NCBI GenBank assembly: GCA_963556195.1
Contig: OY744537.1
Location: 24,107,441 to 24,171,440 of the forward strand
Length of the DNA stretch: 64,000 nucleotides
Direction of reading: 5' to 3'
Source: Sepiola atlantica
Lineage: Eukaryota; Mollusca; Cephalopoda; Sepiida; Sepiolidae
Part shown: positions 23,085 to 35,275 of the stretch, in pieces
Layout of the letters: the number at the start of each line of letters is the position of its first letter
How positions within the stretch are numbered: the first letter of the stretch is position 1
Translations under genes and position numbers: made by a program
The notes under the pieces: generated by a model
Seen by the model: only the letters and a program-made list of their open reading frames with translations
What the model was told of the DNA's origin: nothing
Databases searched by the model: none

Positions 23085-24225
23085 ACAATTATATAATTGT
23101 TTCAGAATTTTTTTAGATGAGGATTGATAATTTGTATTATTTCGATTATTTGGACTACTATTCTCATCTTGGTTGTTATTTTCAAAGCATGTTGGCCGAT
23201 GTAACCTCCAGACTTCTTCAGGCGCATCTTTTTGAAGTTGGAAATCTTTATGTCAAACTCGGGAATAGTGAACTGACCCTTTATTTAATCCATAGAGGTA
23301 GATTGTTCTCATTCTGTCAACCATGACCAGGTTAATTATTTTTATGTTATTTTTAGTTATTATCGCTCGTAGTAAGGATTAAGCCTTGTAGCAGTTACCT
23401 CCTCCTTTCAAAAAATAACTCCACCGGTTTGCCGGTAGGTGTCGCTTTTTCACCGACAGGTGGCACTGTAAAGCGACACCAGAGTTATCTGCCCTTCTGA
23501 CTATAAAAACCGTTGCAAACGGAAAATCCATCTCTTTTTCACCGACCAGCCTCAGTAGAACAACGCTGGCACCAGCGCTCCGTCTCTCTCTCTCTTCTCT
23601 GGTCGACAGAACGACGCTAATACACTAGCGCTTCGTCTAACGTTTTTCTCTTCAAACGGCATCGGCATAGCAACTACCAACACACGTGGTCAAACAACGG
23701 TAAGAGTTCTCAACTCATTTTCTTTGTGTACGGTATTCAAAGACTTTCCTCACGCCGGATTCATTTCTTCTTATACCTTTTTCAAGAACTGTTTTTCCAT
23801 CGACACACATGCATACACCACACACTTCATCATTCCACGTACACACACGTTCAATAAACGTTGTTTGAACTACTTCATTTTTGTTTATTAATTATTACTC
23901 TGTCTTTGCATGCAACATTGCTTGATTAACGTACACGCTTATAATCGGGGGACACGGCCCTCGATCCTAACAGCCTTAAACCTCCAGAAGACTGTCACTT
24001 AGAGAACAATCTACAACTGTGAATTAAATAAAGGGTACAGATCGAAATTCTCTATAGGTTCCCGAATTAGACATAAATATTTTCAAATTCAAATAGATGC
24101 AACTGAAAAAGGGTCGGATGTTACATCGGCCAAAACGTTGTGAAAATAACAACCAAGATAAGAATCGTAGTCCAAATAATAAAAATAATACAAATTTATA
24201 TAATTGGTTATCAGTAATAGCAAAC
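23085..24225. mobile_element. Inverted-repeat (foldback) element split by a solo LTR
   Basis: The left arm (about 23085-23330) and right arm (about 24000-24225) are inverted copies of each other. Shared stretches include GGTTGTTATTTTCA, TTGGCCGATGTAAC, TTTATGTC, CCCTTTATTTAAT and GTAGATTGTTCTC, about 80% alike overall. The open frames in the two arms encode similar peptides only because of this inversion. The loop holds the LTR at 23397-23972. The arm sequence (GGCCGATGTAACNTCC) is of a type that recurs in cephalopod repeats, which is recollection only. Confidence 0.75.
23397..23972 (+). mobile_element. Solo LTR, 576 bp, family B
   Basis: It begins TGTAGCAGTTACC and ends GATCCTAACA. A 4-bp duplication, GCCT, flanks it (23393-23396 and 23973-23976). 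It has a TATA box (GACTATAAAAACCG) near 23510 and AATAAACG near 23852, the order expected in an LTR on the plus strand. The TGTAGCAGTT start and 4-bp duplication are shared with the Gypsy LTR at 10627. It interrupts the loop of the inverted-repeat element and so is younger than it. Confidence 0.85.
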
Positions 24226-24415
24226 AAATAATATAAAAATAAAATAGGAATATTAACAATAAAAAAAAAACTTCATAATACTTATAAATTAATTAATTAT
24301 ATAAATTTATATTTATAATTAAGAATTATTTAATTAATAGGAGCTTTACATATTACAATTATGTATAACATATAAGTTTAAAAGCTGAAGCCTCTCCCCT
24401 TTCCAAATATAAATG

Positions 24416-26004
24416 GGTACTACTCCAGAGAATGCCCCTAATTTCCGTGACTGCTTGGCCGCAGCGATCGGGCAGGTCCTGGAAGTGCCTGAGAGCTGCC
24501 GAGTCGAAAACGAGGCTGTAAACAAAACTGAAAAAAAAAACTGACCAATCAGGTTGCTGCAAAGCAGTTTATAGCAAACAGCCGATAATAATTGGAAGGA
24601 ATTGCTAAGCAAAACGCAAAATGAATTTTCAGCAGTTGTGTCAGACCTTGGAATCTCCGGAGCAGGTGCTGCAGTTCTGCCAGCAGAAATGTCTTCTGCT
24701 GACCAGAATGAGGTGTAACAAGTGTAAACGACCTTGCCGTTTGGCGTCAAGGAAGAATATATTGGATAAGTATTCATAAAGATGCCCCACCCAAGAATGC
24801 AGGGCTTGGGTGTCTGTACGAGCAGGGACATTCTTTTCGCGATCCAGGATGGAAATATCAACCATACTGAAACTAATCTACCTGTGGTCCCAGGATATGG
24901 CAACAGGGAAGAACCTACGCAAGGAATGCGGCGTACTGTCTCCAACCACACAAGTGGACTGGAAGAATTTTCTGCGGGAGGTCTGCATGGAACATCTGTC
25001 GCGCAACCCTCGGCGACTTGAAGGCCCAGGGCATACGGTGGAAATAGACGAGTCTCTATTTAAGCGCCATAAAACAATGTTGGACGTGTTCTCCAGCCGC
25101 TCTGGGTCTTCGGGGGGATACGACCCCGCAGAAAAGGAGGGTTTCCTGGTGACAGTGCCTAACAGGAATGCCGAAACCCTCCTTCCAATAATCAAACAGT
25201 ACGTCGTACCTGGGACCACACGGTAGTATCCGATTGTTGGAGGGCGTATAACAGGTTAGGAGAGGAGGGGTATCAGCACCTTATGGTGAACCACAGCGAG
25301 AACTTTGTGGATCCGACAATGGGGGCTGTCACCAACCACGTCGAGAGGATGTGGAAGGAAGCGAAACAGAGAAACAAGAAGGAGTGCAGGACGAGCAGGG
25401 CAGGCTCTCGTAGACGGCTATCTGTGCGAATTCATGTGGCGTCAGAGATTTCGAAACGACCCTTCGACGCCATATTAACGCAGATAGCAGAAATCTACCC
25501 CGTCGATCATCATCTTCCTCCTTCCACAGCTTCGACGACCCCCTCCTCTTCTGCCTGTCTTTCGCTCAGCCCCAAAAAACAAACGCCAGCAACAGTAGCA
25601 GTAAACCCTGAACCTCTACGGGAAAAGGTACATAATTCCCCCCCCCCCCCCCCAAAAAAAATATATAACAAAAAACTTGCCTAATTGTAAAAAAAAACTA
25701 AAAAATGGTTCACTTTGCCCACTAAAACAATAAAAAAAAAGTTTATTTATAGTTCTTTAGCCATGGTTTGTTCATTTCTTTCAGTTTTTATAAAAATATA
25801 TGCATTTTTTCTTTCCGCATTCATCGTCTTATATTGTCATCTGCCAACCTTCCATTTACACGATTTTCGGTTTTGTTTATACAGCCTCGTTTTCGTCTTG
25901 ACAGCCTCGTTTTCGATTCGGCAGCTCTCGGGCGCTTCCACGACCTGCCCGATCGCTGCGGCTGAGCAGTCACGGAAATTAGGCGCATTCTCTGGAGTAG
26001 TACC
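24416..26004 (+). mobile_element. Merlin DNA transposon with long TIRs
   Basis: The ends are inverted repeats of about 120 bases, about 93% alike, starting GGTACTACTCCAGAGAATGC on the left and its complement on the right. The right arm contains a short internal duplication of CGAAAACGAGGCTGT. Flanks read TATAAATG on the left and TATAAAATG on the right, near-identical and in line with the 8-9 bp duplications of Merlin. The interior encodes the transposase described separately. The long TIRs are open on both strands and create shadow frames. Confidence 0.85.
24621..25684 (+). pseudogene. Merlin transposase (IS1016/ISXO2-like DDE), broken
   Basis: The start MNFQQLCQTLESPEQ is followed by a Cys-rich zinc-finger-like region (FCQQKC, CNKCKRPC) and, after an in-frame TAA at 24777, by CPTQECR, WVSVRAGTFF and TTQVDWKNFLREVC. 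GHTVEIDESLF holds the first catalytic Asp. LLPIIKQYVVPGTT precedes a frameshift near 25220. VVSDCWRAYNRLGEEGYQHL then holds the second Asp, and TNHVERMWKEAKQRNKK holds the catalytic Glu. All three DDE residues are visible. The tail after 25520 is low-complexity and includes a 14-C run at 25640. Known Merlin transposases have this domain order. One stop and one frameshift make this copy non-functional. Confidence 0.85.
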
Positions 26005-26640
26005 TATAAAATGTACAAAGTGGGAGGGGTAAGGTGTCAAAACATATCACTTTTTTTCCACCTCACCTCGTTAATTTTACTATCCTTAGATCTTACACAA
26101 CAAAGCGAATACACTGACACGTATGCATAAAAAATATTTATATATATATAGTATTTTTTAATAAAATTCATTTTACCTCTATTATAATATACACAAGTAA
26201 AGGTTAATTAATATTTTTGTATAATTTTGGAGTTTTCAATGTAGTATTATTCCATTATCTTTGTGAATGTAAGTTTGCATACATATTTATGTAAATATGG
26301 TTATAGATGTATTGATGTATATTTATGCGCGTGTTTGCATTACTTTTTACAGAATTTTGTACGTGTCGGTGTGGTTCCTCTGATGTATGTTTGCATACTT
26401 ATATGATTATTTGAAATGTTGTAAGTTCACAGTTAAATTCTTGTTTGATCGCATTGTTTAAATGAAAAATATAAGTTAATGAATAAAATAGAAAGGTTTG
26501 ATAGATATCAATCTAAATTTCTTATTAAATGCAGTTAATATAAATTAGATAAAATAATTTTAAAAACCCAGTTAACTGCAACCAATGGATAAATATGAGA
26601 TAATGGAGATGTGGATTGAGCTCACTGTATTTTCATCGTA
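26005..26640. other. Unassigned AT-rich interval
   Basis: AT-rich sequence with short TA runs and no recognisable feature. Confidence 0.5.
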
Positions 26641-26645
26641 TTGGT

Positions 26646-27472
26646 TTGGTTTGGTAATTTTGTTTTACGGCATATCAACCCTTTTTGGGTTATTTAATGC
26701 CGAATCTGGTCATTATAGTGAAAGTTTTTATGCTTCAAGTTCTTTATATCTTCAAATGTTTAATCATGGTTTTTGGTTTGGTAGTTTTGTTTTACGGCAT
26801 ATCAACCCTTTTTGGGTTATTTAATGCCGAATCTGGTCATTATAGTGAAAGTTTTTATGCTTCAAGTTCTTTATATCTTCAAATGTTTAATCATGGTTTT
26901 TGGTTTGGTAGTTTTGTTTTACGGCATATCAACCCTTTTTGGGTTATTTAATGCCGAATCTGGTCATTATAGTGAAAGTTTTTATGCTTCAAGTTCTTTA
27001 TATCTTCAAATGTTTAATCAGGGTTTTTGGTTTGGTAGTTTTGTTTTACGGCATATCAACCCTTTTTGGGTTATTTAATGCCGAATCTGGTCTTGTTTTC
27101 TTCTCTTTTTTGTTTCTTTCCCCTTTTAATATCTGTTTCTATTTAACCCATAGTTGGGACCCTAACAGGTACTACCACTCCGGGTCAGGGTGGACCTGGG
27201 AGCAATGGTAATTAAGAGGAGGCTCCACATTCCCCAAAGTCCGTAAGCCGGATCTCACCATCGGATGTAGTTTAAGGTCATATCCAGGACTGGGAGTAGG
27301 GTAGGAAAAATAAAAATAAAAAAGGGGAGGGAGAAAGGGAGAGGGGCTGTTGTTTTTGTTTTTGGTTTTGTAGAACATAATTAAGTTTTACAAAAAAAAA
27401 AAAAAAAAAAACGTCAATGTAGGTGAATTTCGTCTCAGGGAGCCACAGGGCAGCCTGATCTGGTATCACCAG
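26646..27472 (+). mobile_element. Modular repeat element A with 127-bp tandem core
   Basis: About 3.5 copies of a 127-bp unit (26648-27093) contain TTTACGGCATATCAACCC and TTTAATGCCGAATCTGG and are nearly identical. A tail follows: a purine-rich block, a poly(A) run at 27391-27410, ACGTCAATGTAGGTG, and the end CTGGTATCACCAG, which is a small hairpin. The same core and tail recur at 34879-35275, and both copies stop matching right after the hairpin. The 88-aa frames in the core are repeat-derived. The structure is like the tandem-core elements of molluscs (pearl or Helitron-like non-autonomous elements); that placement is inference. Confidence 0.75.
27094..27320. repeat. 227-bp segment present only in element A
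   Basis: This stretch, including CCGGGTCAGGGTGGACC and GTCCGTAAGCCGGATCTC, lies between the tandem core and the purine-rich tail of element A. It is missing from the second copy at 35.1 kb. It is either an insertion here or a deletion there. Its GC-richer composition favours an insertion, but no duplication was found. Confidence 0.5.
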
Positions 27473-28309
27473 GTTCATCGTATTGTACACAGGTTAATCT
27501 AAGTAAAGAAGAAAAGTTCTGTCTAGATTTTGAGGACAGGTTTTAGTGCTGTAATATCTTTTATGATTTTGTCGAGGTGGATGTGTGTTGGATTGTATGT
27601 GTGTGTAATTATCGTTATTGATGTATCCGTTTATATCTGTGTATGGGTGTGTGTATGTTTTTGTTTTTTTTAGCTTGTGTGGATGTGTATGATATTGAAG
27701 CTTGTGTGGTTAGTTGGTGACATACGTGTGTGTTTGTATGCTAACATTCTCGATAGGTTTTAATTTGGAGGTTAACCATGTCATGTGTTCGGCATGTGTA
27801 TGTATGTGAGTAGGGATATATTGGTGTGCTTGTGTGCATATGTTTTGGCGTGTGTGTATATATTCTTTTATGCATGTGTGTGGCATGCGTCAGTGTGTTC
27901 GCTCTGTGTGTAAGATATTAGGACAGTAAAAGTAGAAAGGAGATCTTGAATTGGCGAGTTGAGTTTGGGGAAAAAAGTGACATGTTTTGACAACTCACCC
28001 ATCTTACGGTTGTGAATTTTAGCTGAGTAACTGTCAGCGTTTTGGAAAGCGGCTGCTACTGTGAAATTTGATTGTCCGAAGTCTCATCATCTGATTCTTT
28101 TGGACAAATTATTTTCATTACTAACTTTTGGTCCCGGCGAGGTACATTGAGTAGTGAAACATAAATGTATTTGTGTAGGCCATTTTAAATGTTTATATAA
28201 TGTATATTTATAAAGCTCTAACTTATATTGAGCACTTTTGAAAAAATATTGGTTTTAAGTTCATTTTATCAATATATTTGAACTTGTTTAATTATCATTA
28301 TATATATAT

Positions 28310-28310
<1 letters not shown>
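27473..28310. other. Unassigned TG-rich interval
   Basis: Enriched in TGTG and ATGTGTG steps (27590-27910) without a pure array. No coding homology seen. Confidence 0.5.
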
Positions 28311-29774
<1,464 letters not shown>

Positions 29775-29779
29775 TAATC

Positions 29780-29915
29780 CATAGGAGGGAATGTGGATTC
29801 ATACCTTTCCTAAAGATATTAGTGAAAGTGATGCAATAGTACTGAAAGAACTTGAACCTAGCACACAAACCCACAGTTTTCACATGTAATCAGTACACCA
29901 CACCACTTCCATGCA
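29780..29915 (-). repeat. tRNA-derived SINE, family with GGAAGG 3' domain
   Basis: On the minus strand it reads GGAAGTGGTGTGGTGTACTG (A-box-like), then GCTAGGTTCAAGTTC (B box), then ATCACTTTCACTAATATC and GGAAAGGTATGAATCCAC. The last part is shared with copies at 43870-43935 and 52318-52445. The combination of tRNA-like head and common 3' domain is that of a SINE family. Confidence 0.65.
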
Positions 29916-29950
29916 TATTATTATCGTACTCCTAATTGAATTCATGCATA

Positions 29951-30489
29951 TGGCCTAGCATCTAAGTCCACCATGTTGTAACTTCCATCTTCACATATGA
30001 CTTGTTATTAAGGATATTTTCATATTCTTTTTACCAACACTGTCAAAACATTTATTATGTCTGCATATAAGTTAGTCAGAGAGGTTCCAGTCCAGTCGTA
30101 GATATGTGTGGCATGGCTCCTGGCCTTGTAAGAGTGATTTTAGACGACGTTAGCATTTTGGGATTTACCAAGAACCACGCCGAGAATTAATATAGGTGGT
30201 AGATAAAATGTGGTTATGGTGAAGGAAGAAAAATGGGGATATTAAAATGGACATGAATGAAAAATTGAGGGAAAATAAGAGTCACCAGGTGCTAACTAAA
30301 AACATGAACAGAGTTTTATAAATAAAAAAATCAAGGAAAACATGATTAAATAACAAAACATTTATATAACTATAATTTTACATGAAGATAAAAGTCATTT
30401 TTAGTCAGGAAATGTTCATTTAGGAAAGTTTATGCAAAATCGTGTTTTGGTAGAAAATGTTCAGTGAATAAGCAGACATGAGGGCTAGC
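29951..30489. other. Unassigned AT-rich interval
   Basis: No recognisable coding, RNA or transposon feature. Confidence 0.5.
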
Positions 30490-30539
30490 GATGTGTATAT
30501 ATTTGTTTGTTTCTTCTTGTTTTTTTATTAATTTGCTGG

Positions 30540-32087
30540 GGACAGGGCATTCTTCCAAATGCCATACAATCACCCGCTATTTACAGACTCCAACTGAGAG
30601 CTCTTTTCAGGATTCTAGCTGTTCCCTTAGTGCAGTTGTTTGGATTTCTCTTGCACTTGGTTCACCAGGTATACTTGCTAAATACTTTTTCAAGTTCTTC
30701 TTCATGAGTCCAGTGGCTCCTATGATAACTGGAATGATGGAGATCTCTTTGAGGTTCCAGTTTCTTTCATATCATACATTAGACCCTGATATTTTGTTAT
30801 TTTCCCCCTTTCAGCTCTGTTTAGGCCCCCATCATTAGGGACACTTACCTCAACCAAAATTGCCACTCTCTCTCTTGTTCCATATGACAATGTCAGGTTT
30901 GACAGCTGCGTTTTCCAGATAGGTAGCTGTGGGGATTCCATGGTCATAATGGATGGTGTATGTCTCATTCCCCACAGTTCTCTCAGATAGATGTTCCCAG
31001 GACCTGCTGCTACACCTGATATTCAGTTTCTTACAGATGGTCCAGTGGAGTGGAGGTACCTGCACACTCCATTATGTCGTGCTGTATAGGAGCCATCTGC
31101 CAACATGATTTTGCAACTCGATATCAGGTGGCTCACACTCTCCACTTCAGTGTGGCAAAACCTGCACTTGTTGTCCTGACTGAGACCAGCCATCTTTTTA
31201 AACGCATTTGAAATCAGGCCCTGGTCTTGGGTGGCCATTATAAGTCTCTCCTGGTCGTAGTAGAGGGCTCCCCTTTTTAGCCAGTCCAAGGACCCTTCCT
31301 TATCAATATAGAGCTTGGATAGTTCATCGAGGAAGTATGTGGCACGTTTCTGTCCTGACCACTCATCAATGCACCTGTTCTTAAAAGTCTGAGTGTATCT
31401 CTTCTGGCTCTTTTTGGCTATTTCTGTGGCAGGATTGTTTGGTGTTTCTGCCTCATCTATATGACAGCCCTGTCTAAAATGCTTAGCCAACTTTGTGATG
31501 GAGTTTATTTTGCTGGCTCTTGACTCTTGATGTTCATGTACCATTGCTAGGCTGGGGTTTAAGGAGCTTCTTAGGTACTGGCCAATGCTGACAATAGTGG
31601 CTCTATGCTGGTGGTTAATCTCTGATAGCCCCAATCCTCCCTCTCTTCTGAGCAAGTACAGTCTTGGCAGACACTGATTTCTATAGATGACCCTATGGAG
31701 GGTTAACATTTTTCGTGTCTTTACATCTAGCCTGTTGATGGTTTGTTGAGGCCAATCAATGATGCCAAAGCTGTACGTAATTACTGGCATGGCAAGTTGG
31801 TTAATGGCGGTTATTTTATTTTTATTTGTAAGCTGTGTTTTGCAGATCTTTATCACATGGCGTACATACTCTCTGCCAATTTTCTCTCTCATCCTGGCAT
31901 GTTGGATGGTGTCATTTTCCTCAATGCCAAGGTATTGATATGATCCCTGCTCTTCGAGATCTCGTATGTCATTTTCCTCATCTAGATGTATATTGTCTGT
32001 ACGAATCTTCTTCCCAGCTCTGAGTGAGCACTTGGCACATTTGTCCAAGCCAAATCTCATTCCGATGTTTTTGGAAAAGGTGTGCAC
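30540..32087 (-). pseudogene. LINE C-terminal region: thumb, zinc finger, RLE nuclease
   Basis: The 354-codon frame from 32087 contains FGLDKCAKCSLRAGKK, YLGIEENDTIQHARMREKI, AMPVITYSFGIIDWPQ and LLRREGGLGLSEI, all typical of the R2-group thumb. It ends with CRFCHTEVESVSHLISSC, a CCHC zinc finger. After a frameshift near 31040, KPDIVIWNK appears, and after another near 30880, VAILVEVSVPNDGG. Together these form the PD-(D/E)xK nuclease core. ATGLMKKNLKKYLASIPGEP lies near 30700-30640. Confidence 0.82.
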
Positions 32088-33145
32088 AACCTGCAGGAGC
32101 TGCTACAATTCAGTGTCAGAGCTTCTATAAAGCTTAAGGTCATCCATGAAGAGAAGGTGGTTGATTCTCTTGGATGGATCTCTCTGGCATCCCTTACCAA
32201 GGTTGTAGGCCTCTTGCTTGTTGTTGAGAAGCTTACTAAGTGGGTCTATTGCCATGCAGAAGAGCAACGGGGATAGGCTGTCACCTTGGAAGATTCCCCT
32301 TCTGATATTGATGTTAGGGATGGTAATCTTTCCATGGCTGTGGCTTAGTGTGATGGTGGTTTGTCACATTCGTATGTCGGCAGCCATTGTTTGTTCAATT
32401 ACTGGGTTGATATTATACAGATCAAGGCACCGCCGTAGCCATGAGTGGGGCACGCTGTCATAGGCCTTCTGATAATCAATCCATGCCATGCTCAGGTTTC
32501 TATGCCGCTTCCTACAGTCCTCTAAAATTGTTTTGTTAATTAATAACTGGTCCTTGGTACCAAAGCATTTTCTCCTACAACCAGCTTGTTGTTCTTCTAT
32601 GGAGTTTCCAGAGGAGAGATGGTCGTAGATGCTATCGGCTACCAAGCCAGTAAAGAGCTTGTAGGTGGTACTGAGACAGTATATGGGTCTGTATTTATTT
32701 GGGCACTGTGTCTCTTTTGTTTTAGGTATGAGGCTTGTATCTCCCTTGGTGAGCCATGGTGGTGTGGCCTCTTCACCCCTCAGCAGTCTGTTGAAGCATT
32801 TATGGTAGTGGCCATGGAGTGCAGTCAACTGCTTCAACCAAAAATTGGAAACGTTATCAATGCCAGGTTTCTTGTGGTTAGCAAACAGAGCTAGCTTTTT
32901 TTTAATCGCTTCTATTGTAATCACTGGCTCTGGCATTGTGGACTTGGTCTGATTTATCCTCTGTATCTCCCCAATCCACTGGGCCTCCTGGTTGTATACT
33001 CCCTTGCACTCAAACAGAGATCGCCAGTAGTTCTCCAGATCCTGTTCTTCAGGTGGGTTTTCTACAGTAATGGCATCCCTTATAAGAGTTCTATAGAACA
33101 CTCTAGGGTTTGCTTCGAACTGATTGTTCTGTGACTGTGCCTTCT
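32088..33145 (-). pseudogene. LINE RT domain
   Basis: The frame from 33101 to 32364 includes NKYRPIYCLSTTYKLFTGL (fingers), AGCRRKCFGTKDQLL, and SMAWIDYQKAYDSVPHSW (motif A, catalytic Asp). A TGA at about 32363 interrupts a position where relatives usually carry Trp. The same frame then gives GDSLSPLLFCMAIDPLS (motif B) and HLLFMDDLKLYRSSDTEL (motif C, FMDD), followed by a TAG near 32103. Both breaks are single-base changes, so this RT was lost recently relative to the other relics. Confidence 0.85.
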
Positions 33146-33469
33146 TCTTACTTTCCTCGTTTTTTTATTCTTTTAGCAAGTGCTGGTATCTTGCCTTCCA
33201 GCTCCCTGACAACGTTGCTTAGTTCCTCACTGCTGTTTGTGTGGTACTTTGCATGGAGTTTGCTGATGGTGTTTTTCAGCCTCCCCTGCGTTGTGGGAGC
33301 TGCGAGGAACTGTTTTATTTGGCTCACCTCTTTCCGGTAGAGGTTTAACTCTTTTTGCAGCTTGAGCTTCCATGCAGGTGTAGTTTTAGAAACTCTGGGA
33401 TTAAATCGCTTTTTAACGTTCTTTTGAGGGAATGTTATCTTATCGATATAAAGCCCAGCTGCATATGTG

Positions 33470-34215
33470 TTTTGGTTGTGTGTGTGAGTAATATGCATAT
33501 GTGATCTGGTTGTGTGTGTGAGTAATATGCATATGTGATCTGGTTGTGTGTGTGAGTAATATGCATATGTGATCTGGTTGTGTGTGTGAGTAATATGCAT
33601 ATGTGATCTGGTTGTGTGTGAGTAATATGCATATGTGATCTGGTTGTGTGTGTGAGTAATATGCATATGTGATCTGGTTGTGTATGTGAGTAATATACAT
33701 ATGTGATCTGGTTGTGTGTGTGAGTAATATGCATATGTGATCTGGTTGTGTATGTGAGTAATATACATATGTGATCTGGTTGTGTGTGTGAGTAATATGC
33801 ATATGTGATCTGGTTGTGTGTGTGAGTAATATGCATATGTGATCTGGTTGTGTGTGTGAGTAATATGCATATGTGATCTGGTTGTGGGTGTGAGTAATAT
33901 GCATATGTGATCTGGTTGTGTGTGTGAGTAATATGCATATGTGATCTGGTTGTGTGTGTGAGTAATATGCATATGTGATCTGGTTGTGTGTGTGAGTAAT
34001 ATGCATATGTAATCTGGTTGTGTGTGTGAGTAATATGCATATGTGATCTGGTTGTGGGTGTGAGTAATATGCATATGTGATCTGGTTGTGTGTGTGAGTA
34101 ATATGCATATGTGATCTGGTTGTGTGTGTGAGTAATATGCATATGTGATCTGGTTGTGTGTGTGAGTAATATGCATATGTGATCTGGTTGTGTGTCTGAG
34201 TAATATACATATGTA
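33470..34215. repeat. 34-bp minisatellite, about 22 copies
   Basis: The unit is roughly GATCTGGTTGTGTGTGTGAG followed by TAATATGCATATGT, with small changes (TGTATG, TGGGTG and one copy short by 2 bases). Because 34 is not a multiple of three, each copy shifts frame. The minus strand has no stop in any of the three frames, giving HTHNQITYAYYS-type peptides. It adjoins the 5' end of the R2-group LINE. Confidence 0.93.
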
Positions 34216-34385
34216 AGTAATAAGCAACATGGTACTGTGTATGTGTGGTCCTACCTTGTTGTATTAGTGCATGTCAGTTGGTGAGTAGCAATTTGTTTCT
34301 ATCGCCTGACTTTTGTTATTGGCCTGATTCGTAACTGTGACTATATGTGCACATGAGATGATGAAGCTTGTACATATGTTTGAAT

Positions 34386-34530
34386 GTCCGCTGGCTTGGA
34401 TCTTATTTCGTTAGTTCATTTCTTCCGCTTTTTATTAATATTTCCACTTTCGCATCGGCTTCTTATATTTTGGGTTTGAGTATGGCTCATTCTTATTGGC
34501 TGAAAAATGTTAAGTTAACATGTCCTTGTG
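34386..34530. repeat. Dispersed repeat, copy 1
   Basis: The blocks ATTTCCACTTTCGCATCGGC and TGGCTGAAAAATGTTAAGTT match 50882-51000 with about 85% identity. No TIR or tRNA-like motif was found, so the family is unknown. Confidence 0.55.
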
Positions 34531-34878
34531 AAAACTCTTACTTTCTTTTGGAAGTGAAGAGGAGAGAGGATTTAAACGAACCAGAGAAAGAAAGGAGGTT
34601 AGGGTTATTCAAGCCAGAATTGTTAGTTAGATGATGATCGCTGTCACAAGAGGATTGGAAACAGTGTGTGGAATGGGCAGAAGATTCCTTAAGAGGACTT
34701 GATTTTTCAAGAGGACGGCTTGACAAGTATGTTTTTATATTAAACTTGAAGATGGCCATGATGTAGTCAGTTGGAAAGCAGTATCATGATACCTTGCTCC
34801 ACAGACGGAATATTCTAGAAAATAAACTTTGTTCATGTAAGTTCTGTTTGTTTTTTGGTACAGAAAGAGATGGTAGGT

Positions 34879-35275
34879 ATGGTTTGGTAGTTTTGTTTTA
34901 CGGCATATCAACCCTTTTTGGGTTATTTAATGCCGAATCTGGTCATTATAGTAAAAGTTTTTATGCTTCAAGTTCTTTATATCTTCAAATGTTTAATCAT
35001 CGTTTTTGGTTTGGTAGTTTTATTTTACGGCATATCAACCCTTTTTGGGTTATTCAATGTCGAATCTGGTCATTATAGTAAAAGTTTTTATGCTTTAAGT
35101 TCTAAAAATAAAATAAAAAAGGGGAGGGAGAAAGGGAGAGGGGCTGTTGTTTTTGTTTTTGGTTTTGTAGAACATAATTAAGTTTTACAAAAAAACAAAA
35201 AAAAAAAAAAAAAACGTCAATGTAGGTGAATTTCGTCTCAGGGAGCCACAGGGCAGCCTGATCTGGTATCACCAG
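34879..35275 (+). mobile_element. Modular repeat element A, copy 2
   Basis: About 1.75 units of the 127-bp core (34879-35102) are followed directly by the purine-rich tail, a poly(A) run with one C, ACGTCAATGTAGGTG and the CTGGTATCACCAG hairpin end. Compared with 26646-27472 it lacks the 227-bp segment and has fewer core units. The flanks beyond the hairpin differ. Confidence 0.75.

Larger units (their letters stand above)
30490..33455 (-). mobile_element. R2-group (RLE-type) LINE, nearly complete but broken
   Basis: Read on the minus strand, the element runs from about 33455 to 30490. In order: a basic N-terminal stretch (KRFNPRVSKTTPAWKLKLQ), a linker, RT, a C-terminal zinc finger and a restriction-like endonuclease domain, then a short A-rich 3' end. 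This order is that of the early-branching LINEs with a C-terminal nuclease (R2, NeSL, HERO and relatives). Stops and frame changes interrupt it at about 33145, 32363, 32090, 31040 and 30880. The 5' boundary meets a 34-bp minisatellite. Confidence 0.82.

Noticed and set aside
24346..24951. 201-codon minus-strand frame over the Merlin left end
   Set aside because: The plus strand has the Merlin transposase with its catalytic motifs; the minus frame is a shadow plus TIR sequence.
26585..27211. Overlapping 79-90-codon frames resembling a repeated membrane protein
   Set aside because: They are the 127-bp tandem unit; the same peptide shifts frame from unit to unit.
33435..34210. HTHNQITYAYYS repeat proteins
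   Set aside because: A stop-free minisatellite of 34 bp, open in three frames; not evidence of a gene by itself.
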